Notes: generated by a model from the letters alone, not told the origin. Positions 17,576 through 26,555 are shown, numbered from the stretch's first letter. The stretch is 55,481 nucleotides of DNA from Megasphaera sp. (GCA_022486585.1 JAKVKI010000014.1:1-55481); one strand, 5' to 3'. Translations and numbers: made by a program.

Positions 17576-17626
17576 GCTGCCGGAACGGCATGAGGTCATC
17601 AGGCCCTGCCGTGTCCGGTATTTTTA
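17576..17626 (+). terminator. Terminator after the lipid glycosyltransferase gene
   Basis: TGCCGGAACGGCA and TGCCGTGTCCGGTA form a bulged stem around a long loop, and TTTTTAT follows. Confidence 0.65.
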
Positions 17627-17654
17627 TATTCAATCAGACCGTGAGGTGAGAGTA

Positions 17655-18977
17655 GTGAGACGACAACGGAAACGCAGCCATGATGGTTCCCTCATTAAGC
17701 CGCTAAGTGTACTGTTGCTCATGGTGACACTATGCGTCGGTGCCTATTGGAATGTGAATGGCAGTACGACTTCAGAGAAAATAGCCGATGATAAAATCGT
17801 CCATATTGAAGAAGGTCGTGATGACGGCAAAAATGCATCGTATGGGAATACGTCTATGGATATGCAGCGGGCCGTCGATGCCTGGCTCCAGTCCCAAGAG
17901 GCTGATGTAAAAATCGTTGATACGACAGAGCGGACAGAGCAACGTCATGCGACAGGTGGTACGATTACCTGGACGACAAGGAGCAAAGAAGTCGTTCCCA
18001 GCAAGAAATTCAATCGGGAAGACTTAGAGAAGCACCTTGCTAAAAGTAATGGCAAAGCCGTATTATATCGGACAGAAAAAACGAAACACGATGGTAAAGC
18101 TGTGACAGAATATGATATTGCTCACTTTAACATGCTCGATAAGGAACAACTTTATTTAGTCACAGATAAATTATACGTAACAGAACCGCAGGAAAAACCT
18201 GGTATCGTCCAGAAAGTAAAAAACCTCATCCTGGGAACGACTAGCGGTTCTTTAAAAGATGTGAACAAAGAAGATACGAAGCAAACGGATACGAAGGATA
18301 CGCAAAAGCATCCGGCCCAGATCAAAGGGCGCCTGGCTATTGTCATCGATGACTGTGGCAGCAGTATGGATAACTTGAAAAAATTCAATGCTATTTCTAT
18401 ACCGTTGACGTATGCCGTCATGCCTAATAAAACGCATACGGCTGACAGTGCCAGGAGCGGTCACGAAGCAGGCCGGAAGATTTTTGTCCACCTTCCGATG
18501 GAACCGCTCAACGTGGCGTCGTCTGAAAAGGAATATATTGCTAACGATATGAGCGACAGCAACGTGAAATCGACGGCAAAGGCGCTCCTCGACCAGGTGC
18601 CGTATGCTGTTGGCATGAATAACCATCAGGGGTCAGCAGCGACAGCAGATTCACGGGTCATGAAGGATGTCATGGCCGTACTGAAGAGTCGTAAACTCGC
18701 TTATTTGGACAGTCGTACGAATAAAGATTCTGTAGGCGAACAGACAGCCAGCATGATGGGACTGTCAACGACGCGGAATAATTTATTCATCGATAATGAT
18801 GCCGATGTAGCCTCTGTAAAGAAACGGCTCAAACAGGCAGGTCAGATCGCCAAAACCAACGGCAGTGCTGTTGTCATTGGACACTGCCGTGTCAACACGG
18901 CACAAGCTATCAGTGAAATGGTAGAGGAACTTCACAATGAGGGAATCGATATAGTCTTTGTAACGGATTTGATGTAA
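17655..18977 (+). CDS. Divergent polysaccharide deacetylase family protein (YibQ-like), membrane anchored
   Basis: A 440-residue protein. Arg/Lys-rich residues 1-12 precede a single hydrophobic segment (LSVLLLMVTLCVGAYW), giving an N-in anchor with the bulk outside the inner membrane. Residues about 65-210 are a charged, low-complexity stalk. The catalytic-like domain (about 220-440) matches the divergent polysaccharide deacetylase family: LAIVIDDCGSSMDNL, PLTYAVMP, KIFVHLPMEPLN, MNNHQGSAATADSRVM, LAYLDSRTNKDS and a final VIGHCR. Presumably acts on envelope polysaccharide; no activity is established. The GTG at 17655 has GAGGTGA 5 nt upstream, while the in-frame GTG at 17646 lies inside that site. 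Confidence 0.88.
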   Translation: MRRQRKRSHDGSLIKPLSVLLLMVTLCVGAYWNVNGSTTSEKIADDKIVHIEEGRDDGKNASYGNTSMDMQRAVDAWLQSQEADVKIVDTTERTEQRHATGGTITWTTRSKEVVPSKKFNREDLEKHLAKSNGKAVLYRTEKTKHDGKAVTEYDIAHFNMLDKEQLYLVTDKLYVTEPQEKPGIVQKVKNLILGTTSGSLKDVNKEDTKQTDTKDTQKHPAQIKGRLAIVIDDCGSSMDNLKKFNAISIPLTYAVMPNKTHTADSARSGHEAGRKIFVHLPMEPLNVASSEKEYIANDMSDSNVKSTAKALLDQVPYAVGMNNHQGSAATADSRVMKDVMAVLKSRKLAYLDSRTNKDSVGEQTASMMGLSTTRNNLFIDNDADVASVKKRLKQAGQIAKTNGSAVVIGHCRVNTAQAISEMVEELHNEGIDIVFVTDLM

Positions 18978-19025
18978 TGGTGTTGTCAGGCTCGACGGGA
19001 GCACCAGGGGGAGAATAGTACGGGT

Positions 19026-19820
19026 ATGGATGTTTTCAGTATAGGTATGACCGAGGGTATATCCTGGGGAGTCTTATTGTTTATTATGGCCGGCGGCTTT
19101 TTAGCTGGTTTCATTGATGCTATTGCCGGCGGTGGCGGTCTCATATCCCTGCCAGTCCTCATGGCAGCAGGTCTGCCGCCGCATATGGCTGTTGGCACCA
19201 ATAAGTTTGCAGCTACCTTTGGAGCTATTATGAGTGCCTGGCAGTTCGTCAAAGCCGGCAAAGTTGACAGTCATCTCATGAAGCGCCTCGTGCCCTTGAC
19301 GTTCATCGGTGCTGTCGCCGGCTGTGCCGTCATGGTCAGCATATCGGCGCAGTGGCTGCAGCCTATCATTATTGCCTCTTTGATCGGAACAGCTGTATTC
19401 GTTTTTACGCGGCGTAATTTAGGCTCCCATACGACGTATGGTGGTGAAACAAGACGAAATTTGGCCTTATCCGCCGCAGCGGCCTTGTTCATCGGCTTTT
19501 ATGATGGCTTCATCGGCCCTGGAACGGGGACCTTCTATATCGTTTTCTTTGCGATGATAGGCTTTGATTTCGTCATGGCAGCCGGTAATGCAAAGATCCT
19601 CAATTTGACCAGTAATATTACATCCTTTGTATTATTCATCTATTGGGATAAAATCATATATATCTATGGAGCCGTCATGGCAGTCTGCATTTTTTGCGGG
19701 GCCTATTTCGGCTCCCGCCTGGCTATCCGCAAGGGAAGCTCATTTATCAGAGTCATCATGCTTACGGTGACGACGCTGCTCATTGGGAAGCTGGCCCTGT
19801 CCTATGCCGGTATGCTGTAA
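19026..19820 (+). CDS. TauE/SafE-family sulfite/sulfonate exporter-like membrane protein
   Basis: A 264-residue membrane protein with about eight hydrophobic helices in two halves. The first half carries FLAGFIDAIAGGGGLISLPVL and VGTNKFAATFGAI; the second carries DGFIGPGTGTFY and NAKILNLTSNI. These are the duplicated signatures of the TauE/SafE (DUF81) family, proposed to export sulfite, sulfoacetate or other organosulfur anions. The substrate is unknown here. GGGGGAG lies about 12 nt upstream of the ATG. It is followed by an SDR gene 34 nt downstream. Confidence 0.9.
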   Translation: MDVFSIGMTEGISWGVLLFIMAGGFLAGFIDAIAGGGGLISLPVLMAAGLPPHMAVGTNKFAATFGAIMSAWQFVKAGKVDSHLMKRLVPLTFIGAVAGCAVMVSISAQWLQPIIIASLIGTAVFVFTRRNLGSHTTYGGETRRNLALSAAAALFIGFYDGFIGPGTGTFYIVFFAMIGFDFVMAAGNAKILNLTSNITSFVLFIYWDKIIYIYGAVMAVCIFCGAYFGSRLAIRKGSSFIRVIMLTVTTLLIGKLALSYAGML

Positions 19821-19854
19821 CAGGATGGGAAGCGCGTAATAGAGAAGGAGTAGT

Positions 19855-20598
19855 ATGGACACTAAAACAGTACTTATATCAGGCGGTACCTCTGGTATTG
19901 GCCTGGCAACAGCACAGGTGTTGCTGGATCGCGGTATAAACGTCGCCATTACAGGCCGCAGCCACGCGCGTGGCCAGGCGGCGGTGCAGCAGCTCGGAGG
20001 AGCAGCGCACACCTTGTATATTGACGGTGATGTAAGTGCTGATGCAGACTGTGCAGCGATGGTCCGTGCCGTTATAGATCATTTTGGCCGCCTTGACGGG
20101 CTGGTCACGTCAGCCGGGCAATATGAAGAACGATTATTGGAAAATGTCAGCCCGCAAGATATGCAGCGACTGTTCGCTGTCAACGTCTACGGCACTATTA
20201 ATCTGTGCCGCCATAGTCTGCCTTATTTGAAACAGACCCGTGGGGCGATCGTCACGGTAAGCAGCGATGCAGGCCTTCAAGGCAATGTGGCCTGTTCCAT
20301 ATACGGTGCAACGAAAGGTGCTGTCATCGCTTTCACCAAGTCCCTGGCACTGGAGACGGCACCGCATGGTGTCCGTGTCAATGCAGTCTGTCCCGGTGAC
20401 GTACAGACACCGATGTTAGAACGACAAATGGCAGCGGACCAGGAACTGACAGTGGAAGCCGTAAAACAGCAGTATCCCTTGTACCGTATCTGTACAGCTG
20501 AAGAAGTAGCCAAGGCCATTGCCTTCCTTCTCAGTACTGATGCGTCGTACATTACGGCAGCAGCCCTTCCCGTTGATGGCGGTCTTACGAGCTGGTAG
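19855..20598 (+). CDS. SDR-family oxidoreductase
   Basis: A 247-residue classical short-chain dehydrogenase/reductase. The Rossmann motif SGGTSGIGLATAQ (TGxxxGxG type) lies at residues 9-21, the NAG-equivalent is TSAGQYE, the catalytic Ser is in VTVSSDAG, and the YxxxK pair is in IYGATKGAV. The C-terminus ITAAALPVDGGLTSW is typical of this subfamily. It oxidises or reduces an alcohol/ketone with NAD(P); the substrate is not recognisable. TITGRS after the second strand suggests NADP preference, which is weak inference. AGAAGGAG precedes the ATG. Confidence 0.93.
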   Translation: MDTKTVLISGGTSGIGLATAQVLLDRGINVAITGRSHARGQAAVQQLGGAAHTLYIDGDVSADADCAAMVRAVIDHFGRLDGLVTSAGQYEERLLENVSPQDMQRLFAVNVYGTINLCRHSLPYLKQTRGAIVTVSSDAGLQGNVACSIYGATKGAVIAFTKSLALETAPHGVRVNAVCPGDVQTPMLERQMAADQELTVEAVKQQYPLYRICTAEEVAKAIAFLLSTDASYITAAALPVDGGLTSW

Positions 20599-20755
20599 AC
20601 GAGAAGCTGTTCGTCAGGCCTTACTATCTCAGTATAGATACAAAGGGATATCTGTTTTGGTATAAATAGCGTATTACGTTTGACAAGGAAGGCAAAACAT
20701 GGGAAAATATTAACATACAATGATTATCATGCTAATGTTTATGGGGGTGTAGGAA

Positions 20756-21625
20756 ATGACAGAAGAGGCAAAAACAGTAGAACAATTACAAGAAGAAATA
20801 ACACAGTTGAAGCAAGAATTGGAAACTATGAAAAACTGCCAGAGCCAGCAGGGGACACCGGATGTTCCCAGTGGTGAACAGGCAGCACTGGATGTTATCC
20901 AAAAAATTGATGAATCGACAGAAGATGTGGATTTAAAAGTAGAAACCTTATGCCGCTGGGCAGCAGCCCGTGCCGGTGCTATTGTTGTCGCACCGTTAGT
21001 GGGAACTGTTGCGCTCATGGCTAATGAAGTCTATCTTGTAGGCCGCATTGCTAAAATCTACAATGTAAAATTAAGTGAAAAAGCACTTATTGCCTTCCTC
21101 GGGGCTGTCGGCAGCCGTATGGCCGGCAATCTTCTGACAACGCTCATTCCTTTCAGCGCCATCCAAGTACCTGTTGCTGTAGGTATTACATATAGCTTGG
21201 GCCGGGTGACACAGCGCTGGCTCAAAGACGGCATGCCTACGGATATGGGCCCGTACATGGACATGATGGGGGAATGGAAAGAAAAAGCCCGTGAACAAGT
21301 GGATAAACTTCGTGAAAATCCATTGAAAAACGTGCCTCTTGGCGATGAAACCATTGACTTCATGAAAAAATGGGGCGATGCAGCTAAAGGTAAATTCGAA
21401 GATGTCAAAGAAAAAGGACAGGAACTCTATCAGAATGTACGCCATCAAAATGATTTGGTCGAAGAAATAAAAGAAGAAAAAGACGCGGAAGATGCAGCAG
21501 AAAAAGATGCACCAACAGCGACGGAAACAGCAGCAGATGCACCGGCAGAACCGGCTGAAACGACGGTAGAAGAACAAGTCAAAGCCGCTGTCGAAGATGC
21601 TAAGAAACCATTAGAAGACAACTAA
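20756..21625 (+). CDS. DUF697-like membrane-associated protein with coiled coil and acidic Ala/Glu-rich tail
   Basis: Unknown function, 289 residues. Residues 1-30 form a predicted coiled coil (EEAKTVEQLQEEITQLKQEL). Residues about 60-165 contain two hydrophobic helices separated by RIAKIYNVKLSEKALIAFLG, with SRMAGNLLTTLIPFSAIQVPVAVGITYSLGRVTQRWLKDG, a pattern resembling DUF697 modules found with GTPases. Residues about 170-289 are highly charged, with amphipathic repeats and a Glu/Ala-rich end. No GTPase lies beside it. GGGGGTG precedes the ATG. The YkvA-like gene follows 10 nt downstream and is probably co-transcribed. The DUF697 assignment is by pattern and not certain. Confidence 0.75.
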   Translation: MTEEAKTVEQLQEEITQLKQELETMKNCQSQQGTPDVPSGEQAALDVIQKIDESTEDVDLKVETLCRWAAARAGAIVVAPLVGTVALMANEVYLVGRIAKIYNVKLSEKALIAFLGAVGSRMAGNLLTTLIPFSAIQVPVAVGITYSLGRVTQRWLKDGMPTDMGPYMDMMGEWKEKAREQVDKLRENPLKNVPLGDETIDFMKKWGDAAKGKFEDVKEKGQELYQNVRHQNDLVEEIKEEKDAEDAAEKDAPTATETAADAPAEPAETTVEEQVKAAVEDAKKPLEDN

Positions 21626-21635
21626 CAGAGGATGG

Positions 21636-21980
21636 ATGGCTATGTGGAAATTACTTTCTTTATTTGCCCGGTTTTATACGCCAGGTAAATTTATCCGCTT
21701 TATCCGTACGACGAAACACAAAGCCCATTTTATTCCGTCCATGCTGGCATTGTATTACTGCTTGCAAGATAAAGACACACCAAAGTTCGTCAAGTTAGCG
21801 CTTATGGGGGCGTTGGGATATATCATCGTGCCACTGGATCTTCTTCCAGATATCATTCCCGGATTGGGTTGGATCGATGATGCCGCTGTTCTTGCAGTAG
21901 CACTGCGATTTGCTGGCGCGTATATCAAACCGGAACATAAAGCAAAAGTACGACATATCATTCCGTTTGCCAATATATAA
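21636..21980 (+). CDS. YkvA/DUF1232 family small membrane protein
   Basis: A 114-residue protein with the DUF1232 core GALGYIIVPLDLLPDIIPGLGWIDDAAVLAVALR (about residues 65-98), where the PLDLLPD and GxxDD motifs are family-defining. One or two membrane-associated helices are likely. The function of the family is not established. The ATG at 21636 and one at 21642 are both compatible with AGAGG upstream. The gene is coupled by position to the DUF697-like gene and ends at a strong terminator. Confidence 0.88.
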   Translation: MAMWKLLSLFARFYTPGKFIRFIRTTKHKAHFIPSMLALYYCLQDKDTPKFVKLALMGALGYIIVPLDLLPDIIPGLGWIDDAAVLAVALRFAGAYIKPEHKAKVRHIIPFANI

Positions 21981-21990
21981 CGGAGAAACA

Positions 21991-22022
21991 ATTCCAACAG
22001 TCTGTCTGTTGGAATTGTTTGT
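21991..22022 (+). terminator. Rho-independent terminator after the YkvA-like gene
   Basis: ATTCCAACAG and CTGTTGGAAT form a perfect 10-bp stem around TCTGT, and TGTTTGTTTT follows. Confidence 0.9.
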
Positions 22023-22063
22023 TTTGGTGCGTCCGGTCATGGGAATATTCCTTTTATTTCCCT

Positions 22064-22092
22064 TTGACAAATATACTCGTACATCGTAAAAT
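22064..22092 (+). promoter_or_regulatory. Promoter of the thioesterase-murI transcript
   Basis: TTGACA (22064-22069), a 17-bp spacer and TAAAAT (22087-22092) sit 37 bp upstream of the thioesterase ATG, downstream of a terminator. Confidence 0.8.
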
Positions 22093-22128
22093 AAAAGGGT
22101 ATGTTTATAATCAAAAGGAGCAAGAAAG

Positions 22129-22575
22129 ATGATAACTGTCACTGAAAAAGTACGGTTCTATGAAACCGATATGATGGGCATTGTACACCATTCCAATCAA
22201 ATCCGCTGGTTTGAAGTAGCCCGTTGTGAATACCTGCGCCAGGCAGGTATCGATTTGTTTGAGCTCATGGATGGGGGCATTACATTCCCTATTAAGCACG
22301 TATCGTGCGAATATATCAGCCCTATCAATTACGGCGATACGATTGCCATTGAAGCGCGCTTGGCCAAGCTGTCGCGAGCGCAAATGGTATTTGCCTATGT
22401 TATTTCCAATACAATCGATGGTACTGTTATGGCCGAAGGTACGACACAGAATGTATTTACCCATAAAACCGATGGTACAGTAGCGCGACTGGATTCAGCA
22501 TCATATGCTAAATTAAAAGCCTGTTATGATGCAGATTTACTACAACCCCAAACTGGAGGAGTGTCCATTGGATAG
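22129..22575 (+). CDS. YbgC/FadM-type hotdog-fold acyl-CoA thioesterase
   Basis: A 148-residue hotdog protein of the 4-hydroxybenzoyl-CoA thioesterase class. The motif RFYETDMMGIVHHSNQIRWFE contains the catalytic Asp and the DxxGxVHHxxYxxxFE pattern (with N-Q where Y is common). It hydrolyses acyl-CoA thioesters in the cytosol, with unknown chain preference. Strong AAAGGAG precedes the ATG. The last 8 bp overlap the proposed murI start, so the two are coupled. Confidence 0.92.
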   Translation: MITVTEKVRFYETDMMGIVHHSNQIRWFEVARCEYLRQAGIDLFELMDGGITFPIKHVSCEYISPINYGDTIAIEARLAKLSRAQMVFAYVISNTIDGTVMAEGTTQNVFTHKTDGTVARLDSASYAKLKACYDADLLQPQTGGVSIG

Positions 22576-23368
22576 GAATAGACAGCCTATAGGCGTCTTT
22601 GATTCCGGTGTTGGCGGCTTGACTGTCGTTAACAAGCTGCGCAAACTCCTGCCGTATGAAAATATTATTTTTCTCGGTGATTCCAAGCGAAATCCCTACG
22701 GCTCGCGCAGCAAAGAAGAACTGTTGCAGTTTTCTCGGGAAATCCTGCAGTTTTTGACAGAGCAGCACGTCAAGCTCGTTGCAATCGGTTGCAATACAGT
22801 GACGGCGTCGGTCTACGATATTATTCGCAAGGACGTGGATTTCCCGCTTATCGGTATGAGTCGTGGTATTCGTACGGCGCAGGAAATCAGTGTAAAGAAA
22901 AAAATAGCTGTTTTTGCTACGGAAGTGACCATTGCTAACCATGCGCACCGTCGCATGGCGGAACAAATGGATCCGGAAATAGAGATTATAGAACAAGCCT
23001 GCCCGGGCATTGCTGACTGCGTAGAACAAGGAAAGCTGACGGGCCCGGAGATCACGGCGCTTTTGAAGAAATACACGGCGCCAGTACTGGCTTCCGGTGC
23101 AGATACAGCGATTTTCGGCTGCACACATTTCCCTTTTGTACAGCCTTTATTTGAAAAACTTTGCGGCGATAAAATCGTTTTTGTCGATCCGGCCCATGAA
23201 ATGTCACTGCAAACACTGGATGTCTTGAAAAAAGACAGCCTCCTCAATCCTCATGGCATGCCCGGATATTTGCGTCTGTGTTTTACTGCTAAGGCGGAGC
23301 GAGGCGCCAAGCTGGCTGAACACCTCATTCCAGCGAATGAATTTACTGTTGAAGAAATTGCGTTATAA
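22568..23368 (+). CDS. murI: Glutamate racemase (MurI)
   Basis: Makes D-glutamate for peptidoglycan. At 266 residues it has the normal length. The N-terminal IGVFDSGVGGLTVVNKL, the first catalytic Cys in IGCNTVTAS and the second in FGCTHFPFV are all present. The TTG at 22568 is preferred because GGAGGAG lies 5 nt upstream and the protein then begins just before the conserved FDSGVGG. An ATG at 22526 would add 14 non-conserved residues and has no ribosome binding site. TTG start and the 8-bp overlap with the thioesterase suggest coupled, modest expression. Confidence 0.96.
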   Translation: MDRNRQPIGVFDSGVGGLTVVNKLRKLLPYENIIFLGDSKRNPYGSRSKEELLQFSREILQFLTEQHVKLVAIGCNTVTASVYDIIRKDVDFPLIGMSRGIRTAQEISVKKKIAVFATEVTIANHAHRRMAEQMDPEIEIIEQACPGIADCVEQGKLTGPEITALLKKYTAPVLASGADTAIFGCTHFPFVQPLFEKLCGDKIVFVDPAHEMSLQTLDVLKKDSLLNPHGMPGYLRLCFTAKAERGAKLAEHLIPANEFTVEEIAL

Positions 23369-23388
23369 TTGAAAAGGAGTCCTGTGCT

Positions 23389-23931
23389 GTGTTATTGTAT
23401 GTACTCGTTAGTGTTGTTATTGCTGTCATCGGCATTATTGCCGTCTTATACTTGTTGTTCCGTCTTTTTGCCTGGCGGCAGGGCGATGCCCGGTTTGTCG
23501 TCGAAGCACGGCGCCGCAAGCCGTTTGAATTGAAAAATATCACAGAGGATACAGCCGTTTTTGAAACGGAAGTACCTATTAAGAATGCTGGCAAACAACT
23601 GGGGACAATCATGGATTTCTATCCCCGGACGTTGTTGCCTCATGAACAATATGACAAAGTCATCGTACATTCCCAGCTGGCCAATAAAGCGGCTGAACGG
23701 GACGATAACTACTGGGAATCGGTTATTTTTAATCCTGGTGATACTGGTTCTATCCGTGTTACCATTGCCTTAGTCAGTAAGAATCGTAGTATCCGTGAAG
23801 ATCTCAAAACCTTCCCTGATATGCCAATCGATTTGGTCTATCAGATCGTTGCCCGCAGTGACTGGTATATCCATAAAGCCCGTATTACCTTGAAGGCTTC
23901 GGAAGTACAGCATGCGTTGGAATTGAACTAG
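23389..23931 (+). CDS. Membrane-anchored protein of unknown function
   Basis: I do not recognise this 180-residue protein. An N-terminal transmembrane helix (about residues 2-25, VLVSVVIAVIGIIAVLYLLF) is followed by a soluble domain of about 150 residues that looks beta-rich, with alternating strands such as FELKNITEDTAVFETEVPI and GDTGSIRVTIALVS. This pattern could be an immunoglobulin-like or C2-like sandwich, which is speculation. GTG start with AAAGGAG. It lies between murI and a CofE-like ligase with spacings of 20 and 13 nt, so it is in the same transcript. The adjacent CofE-like gene may be a functional partner. Confidence 0.8.
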   Translation: MLLYVLVSVVIAVIGIIAVLYLLFRLFAWRQGDARFVVEARRRKPFELKNITEDTAVFETEVPIKNAGKQLGTIMDFYPRTLLPHEQYDKVIVHSQLANKAAERDDNYWESVIFNPGDTGSIRVTIALVSKNRSIREDLKTFPDMPIDLVYQIVARSDWYIHKARITLKASEVQHALELN

Positions 23932-23944
23932 GAGGAATACGATT

Positions 23945-24601
23945 ATGGCAGAATTGGAATTAATACCTATAAAAACAAGAATCCTTACAGATAAAGATAA
24001 TATCGTCGATATTATCGAAGAATATGCTAAAGACAGTGTCGGTCCTGATGATTTAGTCTGCTCCGCTGAAAGTGTCGTTGCTATTACGCAGCATCGCTAC
24101 ACTCGTCCGGAAGAATTGACGCCATCATGGCAGTGCCGCCTTATGCGCCGTTTCGTTCCTGGCGAAGGTTCCATGGCCAGTCTTTATGGCATGCAGGCTG
24201 CTATGGAATTAGAAGGGGAATGGAAGATGCTGTTTTGTTTCATTCTCGGGTTCCTGGCTAAATTAGTCGGTAAAAATGGTGTATGGTATCATCTGTGCCG
24301 GCAGGCCTCTTTGACAGATGATGTAACAGGAACGATGCCGCCCTTTGACAAATGTATCGTATACGGCCCAGCCGATCCCGATGGCGTTGCTGAAAAAATA
24401 AAAAAACGTATGGGCTGTTATGGTGCTTGTGTCGCTGATGTCAATGACTTGAAGCGCTCTGCCGTACTGGGCCATTCTCGTGGATTAGATCCGCAAGAAA
24501 TCGCCAAGATCCTTATTGACAATCCCTTTGGCAATGCATCGCAGAAGACACCTATCGTCATTATCAAGAATTTTGGTCAATTCGTTAAAAATAAGAACTA
24601 G
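23945..24601 (+). CDS. CofE-like (F420-0:gamma-glutamyl ligase family) protein
   Basis: A 218-residue member of the family that contains the coenzyme F420-0:L-glutamate ligase. ELIPIKTRILTDKDNIVDII at the N-terminus is the family start (IPIKTxxxxxxDDI), followed by DLVCSAESVVAITQ and, later, GRSRG-like GHSRGLDP. F420 synthesis is not known for this lineage and no other cof gene is visible, so the substrate may be different: a gamma-glutamyl or amino-acid ligation to another metabolite is possible. GGAGG precedes the ATG. The arrangement with rdgB and yfcE downstream indicates a transcript reaching from murI to at least yfcE. Confidence 0.82.
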   Translation: MAELELIPIKTRILTDKDNIVDIIEEYAKDSVGPDDLVCSAESVVAITQHRYTRPEELTPSWQCRLMRRFVPGEGSMASLYGMQAAMELEGEWKMLFCFILGFLAKLVGKNGVWYHLCRQASLTDDVTGTMPPFDKCIVYGPADPDGVAEKIKKRMGCYGACVADVNDLKRSAVLGHSRGLDPQEIAKILIDNPFGNASQKTPIVIIKNFGQFVKNKN

Positions 24602-24610
24602 GAGAGCCTC

Positions 24611-25204
24611 ATGTCCCAAACCATCGTATTGGCTACGCATAATACAGGTAAAATCCGTGAATTTCAAAGTGCTCTGGCCCCCTTGGGCTATGACACCATC
24701 CCTGTTCGCGAGTTGTTGCCAGACATAGAAGAACCAGAAGAAACGGGGCAGACTTTTGCAGAGAATGCCTGCATCAAGGCATCCTACTATATGAAAGCAA
24801 CAGGCAAGCCTTGCCTGGCCGATGATTCTGGTATTATTGCTGACGCGTTGGGCACTGTTCCAGGCGTTTATTCAGCCCGCTATGCCGGCCCTGAATGTGA
24901 TGATGCTAAAAATAACGCGAAACTCATTGCTGCCTTGGCGTCCTTTCCGTTGGAACAGCGACAGGTGCAGTATGCTTGCACACTGGTTTTAGCCTTTCCG
25001 GACGGACGGAACATCGAAACGACAGGTATCTGCAGGGGCATCCTGCGAGATTTTTATGCCGGTACCAATGGCTTCGGGTACGATCCTTTATTCTACGTTC
25101 CCGAATTAGGCAAGACCATGGCCGAACTGACGATGACTGAAAAAAATGCGATCAGTCATCGTGGCAAAGCGCTGGCTGCATTAGTGGAAGCGTTGCAGTC
25201 ATGA
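24611..25204 (+). CDS. rdgB: XTP/dITP pyrophosphatase (RdgB/HAM1)
   Basis: Removes non-canonical purine nucleotides (XTP, dITP, ITP) from the pool. The N-terminal motif LATHNTGKIREF, the central CLADDSGIIADAL and GVYSARYAG, and the C-terminal FGYDPLFYVPE and KNAISHRGKAL are all present in 197 residues. GGAGAG precedes the ATG. The TGA overlaps the next start (ATGA). Confidence 0.97.
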   Translation: MSQTIVLATHNTGKIREFQSALAPLGYDTIPVRELLPDIEEPEETGQTFAENACIKASYYMKATGKPCLADDSGIIADALGTVPGVYSARYAGPECDDAKNNAKLIAALASFPLEQRQVQYACTLVLAFPDGRNIETTGICRGILRDFYAGTNGFGYDPLFYVPELGKTMAELTMTEKNAISHRGKALAALVEALQS

Positions 25205-25698
25205 GTCGTACAGCTGTAGGCATTGTTAGCGACAGTCACGGCCGCTTTCATCAATTAGAGAAAATGGTGGATCAGGCGCCAGATGTGGCTGCTTGGATCC
25301 ATGGCGGGGATTATAGCAGTGATGCAGATGACCTGGCAATCTATGCCGGCGTGCCGGCATATGCAGTGCTGGGAAACAATGATTATTTCAGAGAATCGAC
25401 AGCACCGGAATGCCGTAAAGTGACGATCGGCGGTGTCACCATCGTCGTCATCCATGGCTGTCAATGGTATGGTACGAAGCGCTTGGAAAAGCTTACTGCT
25501 TTAGGCAGGGACAATAAGGCCTCGCTCGTCGTATTTGGCCATACGCACCGTTGTTTTTTGAAGAAAGTCGACGGCATGACCATTTTGAACCCGGGAAGTA
25601 TCGGTCTGCCCAGGGATTGCCGTCACGGCACGTACGCCATCGTTACTATCGAAGATGGTGTCGTGCAGGATATACGCATGTATGAATTAAGCGATTAG
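25201..25698 (+). CDS. YfcE/MJ0936-type metallophosphoesterase
   Basis: A 165-residue calcineurin-like phosphodiesterase. Metal-binding motifs are in order: SDSHGR (residues 10-15), [20 protein letters not shown] and FGHTHRCF. Members hydrolyse phosphodiester or phosphomonoester bonds with Mn2+ in vitro; the natural substrate is unknown. Overlaps rdgB by 4 bp, an arrangement common in Firmicutes. Confidence 0.93.
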   Translation: MSRTAVGIVSDSHGRFHQLEKMVDQAPDVAAWIHGGDYSSDADDLAIYAGVPAYAVLGNNDYFRESTAPECRKVTIGGVTIVVIHGCQWYGTKRLEKLTALGRDNKASLVVFGHTHRCFLKKVDGMTILNPGSIGLPRDCRHGTYAIVTIEDGVVQDIRMYELSD

Positions 25699-25736
25699 CG
25701 GAGTGTGGTCCCGTCGCGCATGAGAAGGAAAGAGAC

Positions 25737-26513
25737 ATGACTATTAAAACGAACAAATTGAAATTATACGGCTTCAATAACCTGACAAAAACCCTTAGCT
25801 TCAATATGTACGATATTTGTTATGCCGTCAGCGAAGAGTCGCGTCAGCAATACATTGATTACATTGATGAACAGTATAGTGCCGAACGGTTGACGAGTAT
25901 TCTTAAAAATGTTTCCGACATCATCGGTGCTAATATTTTAAACATTGCCAGTCAGGATTACGATCCACAAGGTGCCAGCGTAACGATCCTCATATCGGAA
26001 GAGCCGCTCGAGCCCAAAGATGCAGATGTAGTCTGTCATCTTGATAAAAGTCATTTGACTGTGCACACCTATCCGGAATCTCATCCCCAAGAAGGAATCA
26101 TGACCTTCCGGGCGGATATCGATGTATCGACGTGCGGCCGTATTTCACCGCTCAATGCGCTTAACTACCTCCTTGACAGTTTTGATTCTGATATTGTGAC
26201 GCTGGACTATCGTGTCCGTGGGTTTACGCGCGACGTAACAGGAAAAAAATTATTCATTGATCACCGCATCAATTCTATACAGAATTTCATTTCCCAGAAA
26301 ACACGGAACCGGTATGATATGGTAGATGTCAATGTATATCAGGAAAATATCTTCCATACTAAAATGATCTTAAAACAATTTGAGTTGGATAACTACTTAT
26401 TCAATACCCAGGCAAGTGAGTTAGAGCCACGGCGGCAGAAGCATATCCGTCAGCTCTTGAAGCAGGAAATGTTGGAAATATTTAACGGCCGTAACATGCC
26501 GAGTATGAAATAA
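25737..26513 (+). CDS. speD: S-adenosylmethionine decarboxylase proenzyme (SpeD, bacterial class 1A)
   Basis: Produces decarboxylated SAM, the aminopropyl donor for spermidine. The 258-residue length fits the E. coli-type enzyme, not the short Thermotoga type. The self-cleavage site is the Lys-Ser in [14 protein letters not shown], which generates the pyruvoyl group, and [20 protein letters not shown] follows as expected. No speE is adjacent, so the aminopropyltransferase must lie elsewhere or be another type. AGAAGGAAAGAG precedes the ATG. metK, the SAM source, is in the same window but separately controlled. Confidence 0.95.
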   Translation: MTIKTNKLKLYGFNNLTKTLSFNMYDICYAVSEESRQQYIDYIDEQYSAERLTSILKNVSDIIGANILNIASQDYDPQGASVTILISEEPLEPKDADVVCHLDKSHLTVHTYPESHPQEGIMTFRADIDVSTCGRISPLNALNYLLDSFDSDIVTLDYRVRGFTRDVTGKKLFIDHRINSIQNFISQKTRNRYDMVDVNVYQENIFHTKMILKQFELDNYLFNTQASELEPRRQKHIRQLLKQEMLEIFNGRNMPSMK

Positions 26514-26555
26514 AAATAGAGCCCCAAGCGTCATGGCTGGGGCTCTATTTTTATT
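26514..26555 (+). terminator. Strong terminator after speD
   Basis: AAATAGAGCCCCA (26514-26526) pairs perfectly with TGGGGCTCTATTT (26538-26550), followed by TTATTTT. Confidence 0.93.

Noticed and set aside
21071-21577. 168-codon Phe/Cys-rich minus-strand ORF opposite the DUF697-like gene
   Set aside because: Phe-rich translation is the expected antisense of Glu/Lys-rich coding sequence.
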